This document shows, in pieces, positions 15,653 to 23,608 of a stretch of 64,000 nucleotides of DNA (its first letter is position 1; each line of letters starts with the position of its first letter). The stretch is from Roseovarius aestuarii (GTDB lineage Bacteria; Pseudomonadota; Alphaproteobacteria; Rhodobacterales; Rhodobacteraceae). The notes under the pieces are model-generated. The model saw nothing but the letters and a program-made list of their open reading frames with translations. It searched no databases and was not told where the DNA came from. Where the stretch lies: NCBI GenBank assembly GCA_027214255.1, contig JAPWHL010000002.1:330356-394355 (forward strand). The letters run 5' to 3'. The position numbers and the translations under genes were made by a program.

Positions 15653-16074
15653 TGACGAACAAGAAACCACCCACCCAGATCGTCAAGGCCGCGCCGCACG
15701 ATCCCTACAAGATGCGCACGTTGGAACAGATTTTCGCCCTGTTCGACGGCGGCGATTTTCTGGCCGAAGTGATGGAAGGCCACAAGCAGCTGCAACTGGA
15801 TCTGCTGGAACACAAGGCCGAACACGGCACCAAGGGCTGCGCAGGCACGATGACCCTGCAGATCAGCTATGCCCTGGGCAAATCCGGCGACGTTGGCATG
15901 GGTGCTACCGCCAGCTTCAAACCTCCGAAAAAGCCGCCCAGCAGCGCCGCCGCCTTCATCAACGATAACGGCGAACTGACCCTCTACAGCCCGTTCATGG
16001 CGCGCATGCACCAACCCGTGCGCGACGCGACCGACTACGATCCCGAAACCGGCGAAGTCCGCGATGTGGACTGA
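15652..16074 (+). CDS. Conserved-looking phage protein
   Basis: 140 residues from ATG 15652 (GTG 15649 is possible). FALFDGGDFLAEVMEGHKQL and MTLQISYALGKSGDVGMGAT followed by KPPKKPP. The gene always-before-DUF2303 position suggests a related early function. I recall similar proteins beside DUF2303 genes in alphaproteobacterial prophages, but give no function. Confidence 0.65.
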   Translation: MTNKKPPTQIVKAAPHDPYKMRTLEQIFALFDGGDFLAEVMEGHKQLQLDLLEHKAEHGTKGCAGTMTLQISYALGKSGDVGMGATASFKPPKKPPSSAAAFINDNGELTLYSPFMARMHQPVRDATDYDPETGEVRDVD

Positions 16075-16119
16075 CCACCACCCGCCAACATCTGACCCAC
16101 AATCGAAAGGAACCTGACC

Positions 16120-17121
16120 ATGTCAGACAAGGACTACAAACCGATGATCTCGCCGATCGAGAACCCCGCCGAAACCATGCGCAAGGTGATCGAGGATCTG
16201 GGCCATCACGATCCCATCGCCACCCCGGACGGTCTGGACCTGACCAAACCGCACCTGGTCACCGTACCCACCTCTCGCAGGGTGCAAGATCTGACCGACC
16301 ATCACCGCAGCGCGCTGGAGTATCTCAAACCGGCGCGCCGCAAGGGCACCGCGCGTCTGGCCGACCTGAACAGCCTGATCGCATGGTCCAACCGCTTCAA
16401 AGGCCCGACATCGGCGCTCTACGCGAAACCCGACATGAAAGCCCCCACGCTGACCTGCATCGCCGACTATCACGCAGAAGGCGCGGCTGATGTCTCCGCC
16501 CCCATGGGCGATCCTAGCGCGCGCCACGCCCACCACCGCGCCGTCTATGATTTTCCCCTGTCCGAGGAATGGCAGGCATGGACCGGCATTTCCGGCAACC
16601 CCCTCGACAAGGACGATCTGGGCGAATTCATCGAGGCGCAGGCCAAGGATATCATGGACCCCACGCCAAACGTGCTGGACCTCAAGCACAAAGACGGAAA
16701 TCAGGCATGGGAAACCCGCCTGATCGACACCGCGCTCAAGATCGAAGGCCGCTATGGCCAGCTGACCCAGCTGCTGGCGATGTCCAAGAAGTTTCAGGTC
16801 TACGAGAAAAGCGACCTGACCGTCAAAACCAACCGCGACACCGGCGAATCCGAAATCCAGTTCGTCAACGAACACAAGGCGGCCGACGGTTCCCCGCTGA
16901 AAATCCCGAACCTGATCATCATCGCCATCCCGGTCTTCATGGGCGGCCCACCCTACCGCATGCCGGTGCGCTTTCGTTACCGCAAACAGGGCGGTCAGAT
17001 CGCGTTCATCCTGTCAGTCTACAACCCGGAAAAGGCGTTCGAGGCCGCATTTGACGAGGCCGTCAGCCAAGCCACCGCCGCCACAGACCTGCCCATCTTC
17101 ATGGGCACTCCCGAATCCTGA
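16120..17121 (+). CDS. DUF2303 (YfdQ-like) phage protein
   Basis: 333 residues, full length for the family. Marker segments: VTVPTSRRVQDLTDHHRSAL, the lysine/arginine patch LKPARRKGTARLADLNSLIA, ADYHAEGA, HRAVYDFPLSEEWQAWTGIS and a conserved C-terminal FRYRKQGGQIAFILSVYNPE. DUF2303 proteins are widespread in prophage early operons and have no established activity. AAAGGA precedes the ATG. Confidence 0.85.
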   Translation: MSDKDYKPMISPIENPAETMRKVIEDLGHHDPIATPDGLDLTKPHLVTVPTSRRVQDLTDHHRSALEYLKPARRKGTARLADLNSLIAWSNRFKGPTSALYAKPDMKAPTLTCIADYHAEGAADVSAPMGDPSARHAHHRAVYDFPLSEEWQAWTGISGNPLDKDDLGEFIEAQAKDIMDPTPNVLDLKHKDGNQAWETRLIDTALKIEGRYGQLTQLLAMSKKFQVYEKSDLTVKTNRDTGESEIQFVNEHKAADGSPLKIPNLIIIAIPVFMGGPPYRMPVRFRYRKQGGQIAFILSVYNPEKAFEAAFDEAVSQATAATDLPIFMGTPES

Positions 17122-17189
17122 TGCCTCTTTCTGGCCCCCTGCACGCAAGGGGCCAGCGACGGACACCAGACAACGAAAGGAACGATCCA

Positions 17190-17459
17190 ATGATCCGCAC
17201 TCTCGACTCTCTCGGGGCATCGCTGGCACGAAACGCCTGCCGGACCCCGGAATCATGCATGCTGAATCCTCGGACCGAGGCCACCCGCCCCAACATGCCA
17301 TTGGCTGAGCTGCTGCGCCCTCTGTCTGCCAAAGTGCAACCGCGTAGCGCCCTGATCGACATCCACGGTTGCGAGATGTCCGAGGATGAGGCCCGCGCAC
17401 AGGCCCACTACGACCAACGCCTCCGCCCAAACACACGCATCAAAGGTGCACACAAATGA
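17190..17459 (+). CDS. Small hypothetical phage protein
   Basis: 89 residues from ATG 17190, chosen for AAAGGA upstream. It has LAELLRPLSAKVQPRSALID and CEMSEDEARAQAHYDQRLRP. ATGA overlap with the excisionase gene. Function unknown. Confidence 0.58.
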   Translation: MIRTLDSLGASLARNACRTPESCMLNPRTEATRPNMPLAELLRPLSAKVQPRSALIDIHGCEMSEDEARAQAHYDQRLRPNTRIKGAHK

Positions 17460-17677
17460 CCCACGCCCGCCATTTCCAGCCCCTTGCGGTCAGCGAGGCG
17501 ACAGCCGCCCGCATGCTGGATATGGCAGGCACAAAATTCCGCGAGCTGGTCAAGCTGGGCGCACTACCCCCTCCGGTCAAATTGGCAGGCGGGATCGAGC
17601 GGTGGAGATATGACGACCTGCGCGCTATCTTGGACGGCAGCGCCGCCCGCCCAGCCGAACAGGACTTTGAACTATGA
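17456..17677 (+). CDS. AlpA/Xis-like excisionase
   Basis: 73 residues forming a MerR-like winged helix: LAVSEATAARMLDMAGTKFR, ELVKLGALPPPVKLAGGIER, WRYDDLRAIL. This pattern is typical of phage AlpA/excisionase proteins that bend att DNA and set integrase direction. It sits directly upstream of the integrase with ATGA overlaps on both sides, so the two are co-translated. Confidence 0.85.
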   Translation: MTHARHFQPLAVSEATAARMLDMAGTKFRELVKLGALPPPVKLAGGIERWRYDDLRAILDGSAARPAEQDFEL

Positions 17678-18723
17678 GCCGCCCGCCCAAGCCCCGGATT
17701 ACCAAGCGCAGACTGGTCTGGAAATGGAACCCGCACCGCGAAACATGGCAGCCCTACCATCGCATCACATGGACCGAGGGCGGCAAACAGCGCGAGCGCG
17801 CGATCCTACTGGACTGGCAAGGCGATTCCGAACTGCTGGACGCCCTGTTCTGGGCCTGTGAAAGTAACCGCCACGACAAACAGAAACCCGCGCCACCCCG
17901 CTATTCGTGGGAGGCCTTGATCTTGGAATGGCGCGCTGATCCCCGCGTCCAGAAACGCCTGACCGATGGCACGAAACGCAGCTACCGCCGCGACATGGAC
18001 CGGATCCGCGAAAAGAACGGCCCCAAGGACGTGCGCCACACCACCCGGCAAGCCCTGCGCGCCGCCCATGACAAGTTGGCCGAGACTCCCCGCAAGGCTG
18101 ACAAGTATCTGGCCACGGTTTCGTTGCTGTGGAACTATGCGGTCAAGACACTGGATTGGCCGCTGGACGCCAACCCCGCCAGCGGCATCGAGCATTTCGG
18201 CAAACAGCGCGAGTTCGAGCCATGGCCCGCTTGGCTGATCGCCAAACTCCCCACCGCCCCCGCCCAGGTCCGAATCGCAGCTGAGCTGATCCTTGGCACC
18301 GGCCAGAGACCCAACGCCGCGATCACCATGCGGTTCGATCAATTTCAGGGCGACTGGATGGTGGTCATTGATGAAAAGGGCGACAAGGATTTCGAGACCT
18401 ACTGCCCCCCGCGCCTGCGCACCTTCGTCGCCAGCGTGCCAAAGGCCGGCGCATACCTGCTGGCAAAGAACCTCAGCGAACCTCTTGGCTACAACGTGGT
18501 GCAGAAATCATTCGCCCGCTGGCGCAACGCCCTGGGCGACAAGGCCCGCCCCTACACCCTGCACGGGTTGCGCAAGCTCGCGATCATCGAACTGGCCGAG
18601 GCCGGATGCACAGACGCCGAAATTCAGGCCGTCACCGGCCAAAGCGCACAAATGGTGGCCTATTACCGCTCAAGGGCAAGCAGGCGCACCCTGAGCCGAT
18701 CTGCGCAGCAGCGGCGAGAGTGA
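17674..18723 (+). CDS. int: Tyrosine recombinase integrase
   Basis: 349 residues. The N-terminal part carries a basic arm-binding region; a SAM-like core-binding domain spans about 75-170 (SYRRDMDRIREKNGPKDVRH). Catalytic domain residues: R212 in LGTGQRPNAAITMR, K235-like beta-hairpin lysine, H297-x2-R300 in TLHGLRKLAI, and Tyr330/331 in MVAYYRS. The usual second His is replaced by Gln323 (TGQS), seen in some phage integrases. It drives site-specific integration, probably into the tRNA-Leu at 22.67 kb. A transposon begins 20 bp after the stop. Confidence 0.92.
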   Translation: MSRPPKPRITKRRLVWKWNPHRETWQPYHRITWTEGGKQRERAILLDWQGDSELLDALFWACESNRHDKQKPAPPRYSWEALILEWRADPRVQKRLTDGTKRSYRRDMDRIREKNGPKDVRHTTRQALRAAHDKLAETPRKADKYLATVSLLWNYAVKTLDWPLDANPASGIEHFGKQREFEPWPAWLIAKLPTAPAQVRIAAELILGTGQRPNAAITMRFDQFQGDWMVVIDEKGDKDFETYCPPRLRTFVASVPKAGAYLLAKNLSEPLGYNVVQKSFARWRNALGDKARPYTLHGLRKLAIIELAEAGCTDAEIQAVTGQSAQMVAYYRSRASRRTLSRSAQQRRE

Positions 18724-18742
18724 TTCCCCTGCAAATATAAAG

Positions 18743-18769
18743 GGGGCCTATATACTTAACTAGCCGAAG
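18743..18769 (+). repeat. Terminal inverted repeat, left
   Basis: GGGG, C, then CTATATACTTAACTAGCCGAA. The last 21 bases are the exact reverse complement of 22402-22422. The methyltransferase gene's stop (18756) lies within this repeat. Confidence 0.9.
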
Positions 18770-20603
18770 CTATCCAACTTTCGTAGGCCTGCGGGACCAT
18801 TGATATTTGATCGTCCGGCACCCTTTCGCCATCTTGGTCTAGAATGTACTCACCATTTGGATGCCGCAAAAATACTGTGTTACCCCGTTTGTCTATTCCA
18901 GATGTAACCGGTGCGCACATAAACACCGACCCGCTAGTATCAATTATGTTTTTCTCAGCATCCAAATACTCTTGATGCGTGAACTTCTGGACAATCAAGA
19001 CGCTTGGGTTGTTTACACCTTTATTTCGGCCAAAAGTCTCTTTCGGAAGATCTATTGAGGCAATGACTTTTGATCGCCGAAGCAGCCAGTCGCGAAGAAA
19101 AGCCAGCCCAGGATTGTTCAATATACCGTCGGGGATAACCACCCCGAGAAACCCGCCCGGCTTTAGGAAATTCATCCCCGTTTCCATGAATAGTTGCTCC
19201 GCTGGCATCATGGTTCGCCTGTTTTCAGTTCCCCATTCTGCAATTTGATATTGGGAAAGGACATGGGCATCATCAACTCTGACTTCATCGCCAAATGGAG
19301 GGTTGGTAATCACAACATCCATTGAACCGAACGGTACGTTCTGCCGTGCTTTTTCGGGCCACTCCCCCGGCCTCAGCAGAGAGCTTGCACGATGTACATT
19401 TGTTGACCCGTCGCCATGCATAACAAGGTTCATTTGCGCCGTTCGGACCAAGAAAGGGTTAATGTCCAATCCAAACAAACTTTGCCCACAGATTTGCTTG
19501 ATACGATCACGGACGCGGGCTGTGGGGTCGGAATTGCCTCGCGCATACTCCTGCTCAATAAGCTTACTACGCAAATTGTCGATCCATGAAACGAGAAATC
19601 CACCAGTTCCGCAGCAGCAATCAATCACTTTGATGGTGCTGAGTTCGGTATCCTTGAAGTTCTTCATAATGATCTGAACCGTCATGTCGCAGACATTCCT
19701 TGGGGTGAAATATTCCCCCCTGTCACCGCGCAAGTTCGCTCCAACAAGCGTTTCGTATGCCTCACCCTTTACGTCTGTTGCGCTGTTTAGAATTGAGATG
19801 AACTGCAATTCCCCGACCACATAGGCCGCGACAGATGGTTCTAATTTGATGGTTTCATCTTCAAGGAAGATGAACGGATAAGCCCCTTTTACATGTTCAA
19901 ATAGCGGCTTGAGGCGATCCTCTACAAGCTTGCGTTGGCCACCTATCGACTTCTGCTCGGCGGGCGACACTGAAAAATCAAGTTCAATCCCGCCCTCTTG
20001 TTCGTCGTAGGTCTTGCAAAATATCAACTTTAGCATTTCGTGGAAAGCCTCGGCCTTTTGAAGGCCGCCATTTGCATGAATGTAATTATGACATCTCCGA
20101 AACACCGAAGTTAGCTCGTGTACGACACGCAGGTCCGTGCGCCGCGGCCTACGCGGCGCATCATCTCCTGCCCGTGGTATGTCGGCAACTTGCTCTACCG
20201 AAGCGTCCTCATTCTTCTGGTAGCCTCTCATTTCCTGACCTACCCAAAGGCCGAATTTGGCAGGGCATGCGGCCAGATAACTAATGAGTTGCCCATCACC
20301 CTCTTTCGCGTCCGATGGCTTGATGTCGTCTCTTTTGACCTCAATGCAAATCGCTATGTTCTCTTGTTTGTGTTCCTGACCTGATCGAAAAATGGTAAGA
20401 TCGCATTTTTTGGTGGCTCGGCCCATCTTGATGCTGGTTTCAACACCTATATCGGATTTTGGATAGCCGTAATCATCTACTAAAGCCCGCGCCCATCGCT
20501 GACGTACGTTTTCTTCAGGAGTATCTTTTCGCAGGACGCCAGTTATGAAGCACAAGACTTTCCCCGGCGGGATTAGTGGGACAATTTTATTGACTTCAGT
20601 CAT
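18756..20603 (-). CDS. Fused PD-(D/E)XK nuclease and N6-adenine methyltransferase (restriction-modification RM subunit)
   Basis: 615 residues. The N-terminal about 130 residues look like an HsdR-N-type nuclease: D68 in KKCDLTIF and E88-x-K90 in ICIEVKRDD form a D-ExK triad. From about residue 155 follows an HsdM-type methyltransferase: helical N-part, GEYFTPRNVCDMTV, motif I DCCCGTGGF (328-336) and motif IV NPPF (434-437). The product could both methylate and cut when partnered with the S subunit, like BcgI-type systems. The gene overlaps the S gene by 8 bp. Alternatives: a methyltransferase with an inactive nuclease domain. Confidence 0.85.
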   Translation of the reverse strand: MTEVNKIVPLIPPGKVLCFITGVLRKDTPEENVRQRWARALVDDYGYPKSDIGVETSIKMGRATKKCDLTIFRSGQEHKQENIAICIEVKRDDIKPSDAKEGDGQLISYLAACPAKFGLWVGQEMRGYQKNEDASVEQVADIPRAGDDAPRRPRRTDLRVVHELTSVFRRCHNYIHANGGLQKAEAFHEMLKLIFCKTYDEQEGGIELDFSVSPAEQKSIGGQRKLVEDRLKPLFEHVKGAYPFIFLEDETIKLEPSVAAYVVGELQFISILNSATDVKGEAYETLVGANLRGDRGEYFTPRNVCDMTVQIIMKNFKDTELSTIKVIDCCCGTGGFLVSWIDNLRSKLIEQEYARGNSDPTARVRDRIKQICGQSLFGLDINPFLVRTAQMNLVMHGDGSTNVHRASSLLRPGEWPEKARQNVPFGSMDVVITNPPFGDEVRVDDAHVLSQYQIAEWGTENRRTMMPAEQLFMETGMNFLKPGGFLGVVIPDGILNNPGLAFLRDWLLRRSKVIASIDLPKETFGRNKGVNNPSVLIVQKFTHQEYLDAEKNIIDTSGSVFMCAPVTSGIDKRGNTVFLRHPNGEYILDQDGERVPDDQISMVPQAYESWIASAS

Positions 20604-21426
20604 CGTTAATTACCCCTGCTAAATCGGACAACACGTCGTTCATTTGCTTGACGCCGTTGCTTCGCATTTTGTCTGCTTTAGTCGCCAATTTCGAAATTCT
20701 CAAAATGGTTTCTGAATCAAGCTGAGGCACCAGACAGGATGCAACTTGGTCACCTGTAATGTGGTCAATTTGCCCACCATGGGTGTGGCTCAGTATCTGC
20801 ACCTGAGCAAAACTTGACGCGAGATACGCGCGTAAGAAACCCTTCAATTCAGGCTTGTGTGGTGTGATCCGAACAATATCATGGGTTCCCGCCCATCCAT
20901 CTAACGCGGCTGGAACATCAAACACTCTGCCAAGAGTGCCAGAACATGTTATCAAGATCATTTCCTTTTTAACAATCAGGGGGTCCATTTTGACATTTGA
21001 TGCAAGTGAGAGATACCGCTCTTGCGCTGGCACCCCTAGAGCGAAATAACTCATAAGATCAGTAGCGTTTAGGTACGGTAGCCCATATGCCGAATCTTGA
21101 GCCCAAATTCGTGTAAACATGCTTGGGAGATGTACGTCAGCAAAGTCGGATAGCGGAGCCAAGGTCACACCAAGCGACTTAAGCTTTGCGTTGTTCTCCA
21201 TGACTGCGGGGTCATAGTGTTCAGCGTCCATGCGCTTGCCGACCTGCGTCGCAATATCGTTAACTGACACACCCCACCCGGCTGGGGTCGTCAGTTGTCT
21301 TATTAGATCGGCGTGATCCGGCATCACGGGCGGTTCAGGATTAGGACTATCAGATCTGAGGACAGCACCAACCAGTTCGTCAAAACTTGCGTCTATGGGG
21401 TCTATCAAGTTCTCTTTATTTGGCAT
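20596..21426 (-). CDS. Single-TRD specificity (S) subunit of the restriction-modification system
   Basis: 276 residues from ATG 21426, chosen because GGGAG lies about 10 bases upstream (an earlier TTG exists). Target-recognition features: LSDFADVHLPSMFTRIW, YLNATDLMSYF, and the late TRD block IVKKEMILITCSGTLGRVFD, WAGTHDIVRITP, FLRAYLASSFAQVQILSHTH, GGQIDHITGDQVASCLVPQL, then a C-terminal helix. Normal S subunits are about 400 residues with two TRDs, so this half-size form probably dimerises. The N-terminal PIDASFDELVGAVL segment is outside the TRD and unexplained. Confidence 0.8.
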   Translation of the reverse strand: MPNKENLIDPIDASFDELVGAVLRSDSPNPEPPVMPDHADLIRQLTTPAGWGVSVNDIATQVGKRMDAEHYDPAVMENNAKLKSLGVTLAPLSDFADVHLPSMFTRIWAQDSAYGLPYLNATDLMSYFALGVPAQERYLSLASNVKMDPLIVKKEMILITCSGTLGRVFDVPAALDGWAGTHDIVRITPHKPELKGFLRAYLASSFAQVQILSHTHGGQIDHITGDQVASCLVPQLDSETILRISKLATKADKMRSNGVKQMNDVLSDLAGVINDD

Positions 21427-22342
21427 CTGCAATTAGCTCCCTGTGAGTCAACCGCTTACCTTGCATTTTGTCGATTGTCCCACCAATAAACGCCATGGTC
21501 CCAACTTTTGACGTGTTGTGACGGTGCGAAAATTCATCAACATAGCGGTGTAAGTGCTTTTCACTCATGTAGTGGTAAACGCCGATGTACCCGCGCTTTA
21601 GCAATGACCAGAAGCTTTCAATACCGTTTGTGTGGGCCATATTGCGGACGTACTCACCAGTAGAGTGGCGGACTGTCTTGTGCGTGAAGCCTTTTGCAGA
21701 AAGGCCATTGTAGGCGCGGAACTCGTCTGTAACCACTTCGCCGCGCGCTGGTGCGTTCTCTTGCACAAAGCCGACCAGTGTGGCCGCATCGGTGTGCTTA
21801 ACGGGTTTTGCGCGGACTTGGCCGCTTTCGTCGCGCATACCAACCACAGCCACCTTGCCAACAGCGCCACGGCCCGCTTTCAGCTTCTTGTCGGCGTGCT
21901 TGTTCTTTTCTTTACCGCCCACATAGGTTTCATCAACCTGAACCTGACCGTCCATCTTGTCGTTATTGCCGCCCATCCATGTTTCACGGATGCGCTGCGC
22001 AAGGAACCATGCGGTTTTCTGGGTGACACCCAATTCGCGGGCCATCTGAGTGCTGGGTATGCCCTTGCGGGCGCTGGTGAGCATGTAGATAGCCAGCAAC
22101 CACTTCAAAAGGGGAAGGCGGCTTTCGGCAAGTACCGTGCCTGTGCGGACGCTGAAATGTTTGCGGCAATCTTTGCAGCGGTAGGCCATTGGCTTGTGGT
22201 CTTTGCACTCGGTTACAGAAACCGAACCACAGTGACCACAAACAGGCCCACCATCCCAGCGGCGCTTCTCGAAGAAATTACGCGCAGCTTCTTCATTTGG
22301 GAATTTCTGGAAGAATTCAAATGTGCTAAGTGTATCTGACAT
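21416..22342 (-). CDS. IS1595-family (ISXO2-like) transposase
   Basis: 308 residues. N-terminal zinc ribbon: C35-x2-C38 (CGHC) and C56-x2-C59 (CKDC). A helix-turn-helix follows (GIPSTQMARELGVTQKTAWF). The DDE-type core has D137 in QVDETYVGG, D206 in VTDEFRAYNG and E242 in THTNGIESFWSLLKRGY-like context (HTNGIESFW). This is the standard architecture of the family. It is the first gene of the element's operon and overlaps the S gene by 11 bp. Confidence 0.93.
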   Translation of the reverse strand: MSDTLSTFEFFQKFPNEEAARNFFEKRRWDGGPVCGHCGSVSVTECKDHKPMAYRCKDCRKHFSVRTGTVLAESRLPLLKWLLAIYMLTSARKGIPSTQMARELGVTQKTAWFLAQRIRETWMGGNNDKMDGQVQVDETYVGGKEKNKHADKKLKAGRGAVGKVAVVGMRDESGQVRAKPVKHTDAATLVGFVQENAPARGEVVTDEFRAYNGLSAKGFTHKTVRHSTGEYVRNMAHTNGIESFWSLLKRGYIGVYHYMSEKHLHRYVDEFSHRHNTSKVGTMAFIGGTIDKMQGKRLTHRELIADAK

Positions 22343-22401
22343 GGGCCTAATCTATCTTGTTGAGATTAAACTGCCAAAAACGAAACCAACGTCAAGAGAT
22401 A

Positions 22402-22427
22402 TTCGGCTAGTTAAGTATATAGACCCC
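22402..22427 (-). repeat. Terminal inverted repeat, right
   Basis: Reverse complement of the left repeat: TTCGGCTAGTTAAGTATATA, G, A, CCCC. It lies 60 bp upstream of the transposase start, so the promoter of the operon probably sits beside or within it. Confidence 0.9.
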
Positions 22428-22666
22428 AAAACAAAAGCCCTCAGAAACCGATATTATACGAATCACCCATTAACGTATTGGGCGCCAACTTCTAAAATCT
22501 AGTTACCACAACAGCATCACAGGCTAGCAATCTCTCTAACGGAATCGCCTTCGTACAGGAACAGAACAAATACATAACGGGAAACTGTGAGTGGCCACTG
22601 TGAGTGATCTAAGTTCGCAACCTGAACACAGTCATTTCAGATTGCGGAAATCCTTGCAAAACAAGG
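22428..22666. other. Intergenic region between transposon and tRNA-Leu
   Basis: No credible gene. It contains a direct repeat CTGTGAGTG (about 22586-22606) and short AT-rich stretches. Before the transposon arrived it lay between the integrase gene and the attachment core, so it may hold integrase or excisionase arm sites. This is inference from position. Confidence 0.4.
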
Positions 22667-22750
22667 TGGTACCCAAGGCCGGACTCGAACCGGCACGCCT
22701 CGCGGCGGGGGATTTTGAATCCCCTGCGTCTACCATTCCGCCACTTGGGC
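22667..22750 (-). tRNA. tRNA-Leu (anticodon CAA)
   Basis: Minus-strand cloverleaf: acceptor GCCCAAG pairs with CTTGGGT; D-arm GTGGCGGAATGGTAGAC; anticodon arm GGGGA-TTCAAAA-TCCCC gives CAA; a long variable arm typical of leucine; T-arm GCCGGTTCGAGTCCGGC; discriminator A and encoded CCA. Its 3' end points to the prophage, making it the likely attB/attR. Confidence 0.95.
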
Positions 22751-23019
22751 ACACTGCGCACGGTCTAGCGAAGCTGCGCGCAGCCGTCCAGACCCTCAAA
22801 GCGGCTTTATGATTATTTTTTATCTGACAATGCATCGAAAGATGAAACCGCCCCATTTTTTCAGGCCAACGCTAGCGAAATTCAGTGGTTCCCTGGCTTT
22901 TGCGCCCAATCAGATCGCGGCATAGGTCGCAAACGACCCAAAACAGCGCATTGCAGGGCTTGACCACTCCTGCCCTGCATGGTCTGACGCGCCAACACCG
23001 CGCCCGGGAAACTCCAAAT

Positions 23020-23598
23020 ATGATCAGACGCCTGTACGACTGGACCTTAAAGATGGCCGAGCACCCACACGCCTTGTGGGTTTTGGCCTGTGTCGCCTTT
23101 ATCGAAAGCTCGGTCTTTCCCATTCCGCCTGACGTTTTGATGATCCCTATGATTCTTGCGCGACCGAACCGCGCGTGGCTGATTGCGGCGGTCGCGATGA
23201 CGGCGTCGGTGATCGGCGGGCTACTGGGCTATGCCATCGGCGCACTTGCCTATGAACAGATTGGGCAACCCATTCTGGAAAGTCTGGGCAAGGCAGACGC
23301 CATGTCCGAATTCAACACCCGCTTTAACGATCTGGGGTTCTGGGCAGTTCTGACAGCGGGCATCACGCCGTTCCCCTATAAGGTGATCACCATCATGTCC
23401 GGCTGGACCGGGATGGCCCTCAGCACGTTCATCATCACATCGATCATCGCCCGCGGGCTGCGGTTCTTTCTAGTGGCCGCATTGTTGTGGAAGTTCGGCG
23501 CACCAATTCGTGATTTCATCGAGCGCCGACTGGGCCTTATGTTCATCCTGTTCGTCGTCGTTCTGGCGGGCGGGTTCTATGCCATGAAATTGCTGTAA
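23020..23598 (+). CDS. DedA/YqaA-family membrane protein
   Basis: 192 residues from ATG 23020, several membrane spans. Family marks: FIESSVFPIPPDVLMIPMIL, GGLLGYAIGALAYEQIG, and TAGITPFPYKVITIMSGWTG. The E..FP.P and F.P.K motifs are the conserved re-entrant segments of the DedA/VTT superfamily, thought to move or flip lipids. It lies directly upstream of dsbB with an 11-bp gap, so the two are probably co-transcribed. Confidence 0.88.
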   Translation: MIRRLYDWTLKMAEHPHALWVLACVAFIESSVFPIPPDVLMIPMILARPNRAWLIAAVAMTASVIGGLLGYAIGALAYEQIGQPILESLGKADAMSEFNTRFNDLGFWAVLTAGITPFPYKVITIMSGWTGMALSTFIITSIIARGLRFFLVAALLWKFGAPIRDFIERRLGLMFILFVVVLAGGFYAMKLL

Positions 23599-23608
23599 GG
23601 ACATCGGT

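Larger units (their letters stand above)
18743..22427. mobile_element. IS1595-type transposon carrying a restriction-modification operon
   Basis: Bounded by inverted repeats of about 26 bp with one mismatch: GGGGCCTATATACTTAACTAG then CCGAA reading in at 18743, and the reverse complement (GGGGTCTATATACTTAACTA then GCCGAA) reading in from 22427. Inside are three overlapping minus-strand genes: IS1595-type transposase, S subunit and a nuclease-methyltransferase. The interior is visibly AT-richer than the prophage on its left. I see no matching 8-bp target duplication at the two edges. Confidence 0.85.
1..22670. mobile_element. Integrated prophage, partial (left end outside window)
   Basis: Contiguous phage gene set: portal, large and small terminase and HNH nuclease on the minus strand; a repressor/Cro-like switch near 11.2 kb; then an early plus-strand operon ending in an AlpA-like excisionase and a tyrosine integrase at 17.5-18.7 kb. 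The integrase faces the 3' end of a tRNA-Leu gene at 22.67 kb, the usual geometry for integration into a tRNA. A 3.7 kb transposon separates integrase and tRNA. Only the right boundary is visible and it is inferred; the head and tail genes that should follow the portal lie beyond the window. Confidence 0.9.

Noticed and set aside
18735..22435. 8-bp target-site duplication flanking the transposon
   Set aside because: The edges read ATATAAAG and AAAACAAA; they are AT-rich but do not match, so no duplication is claimed.
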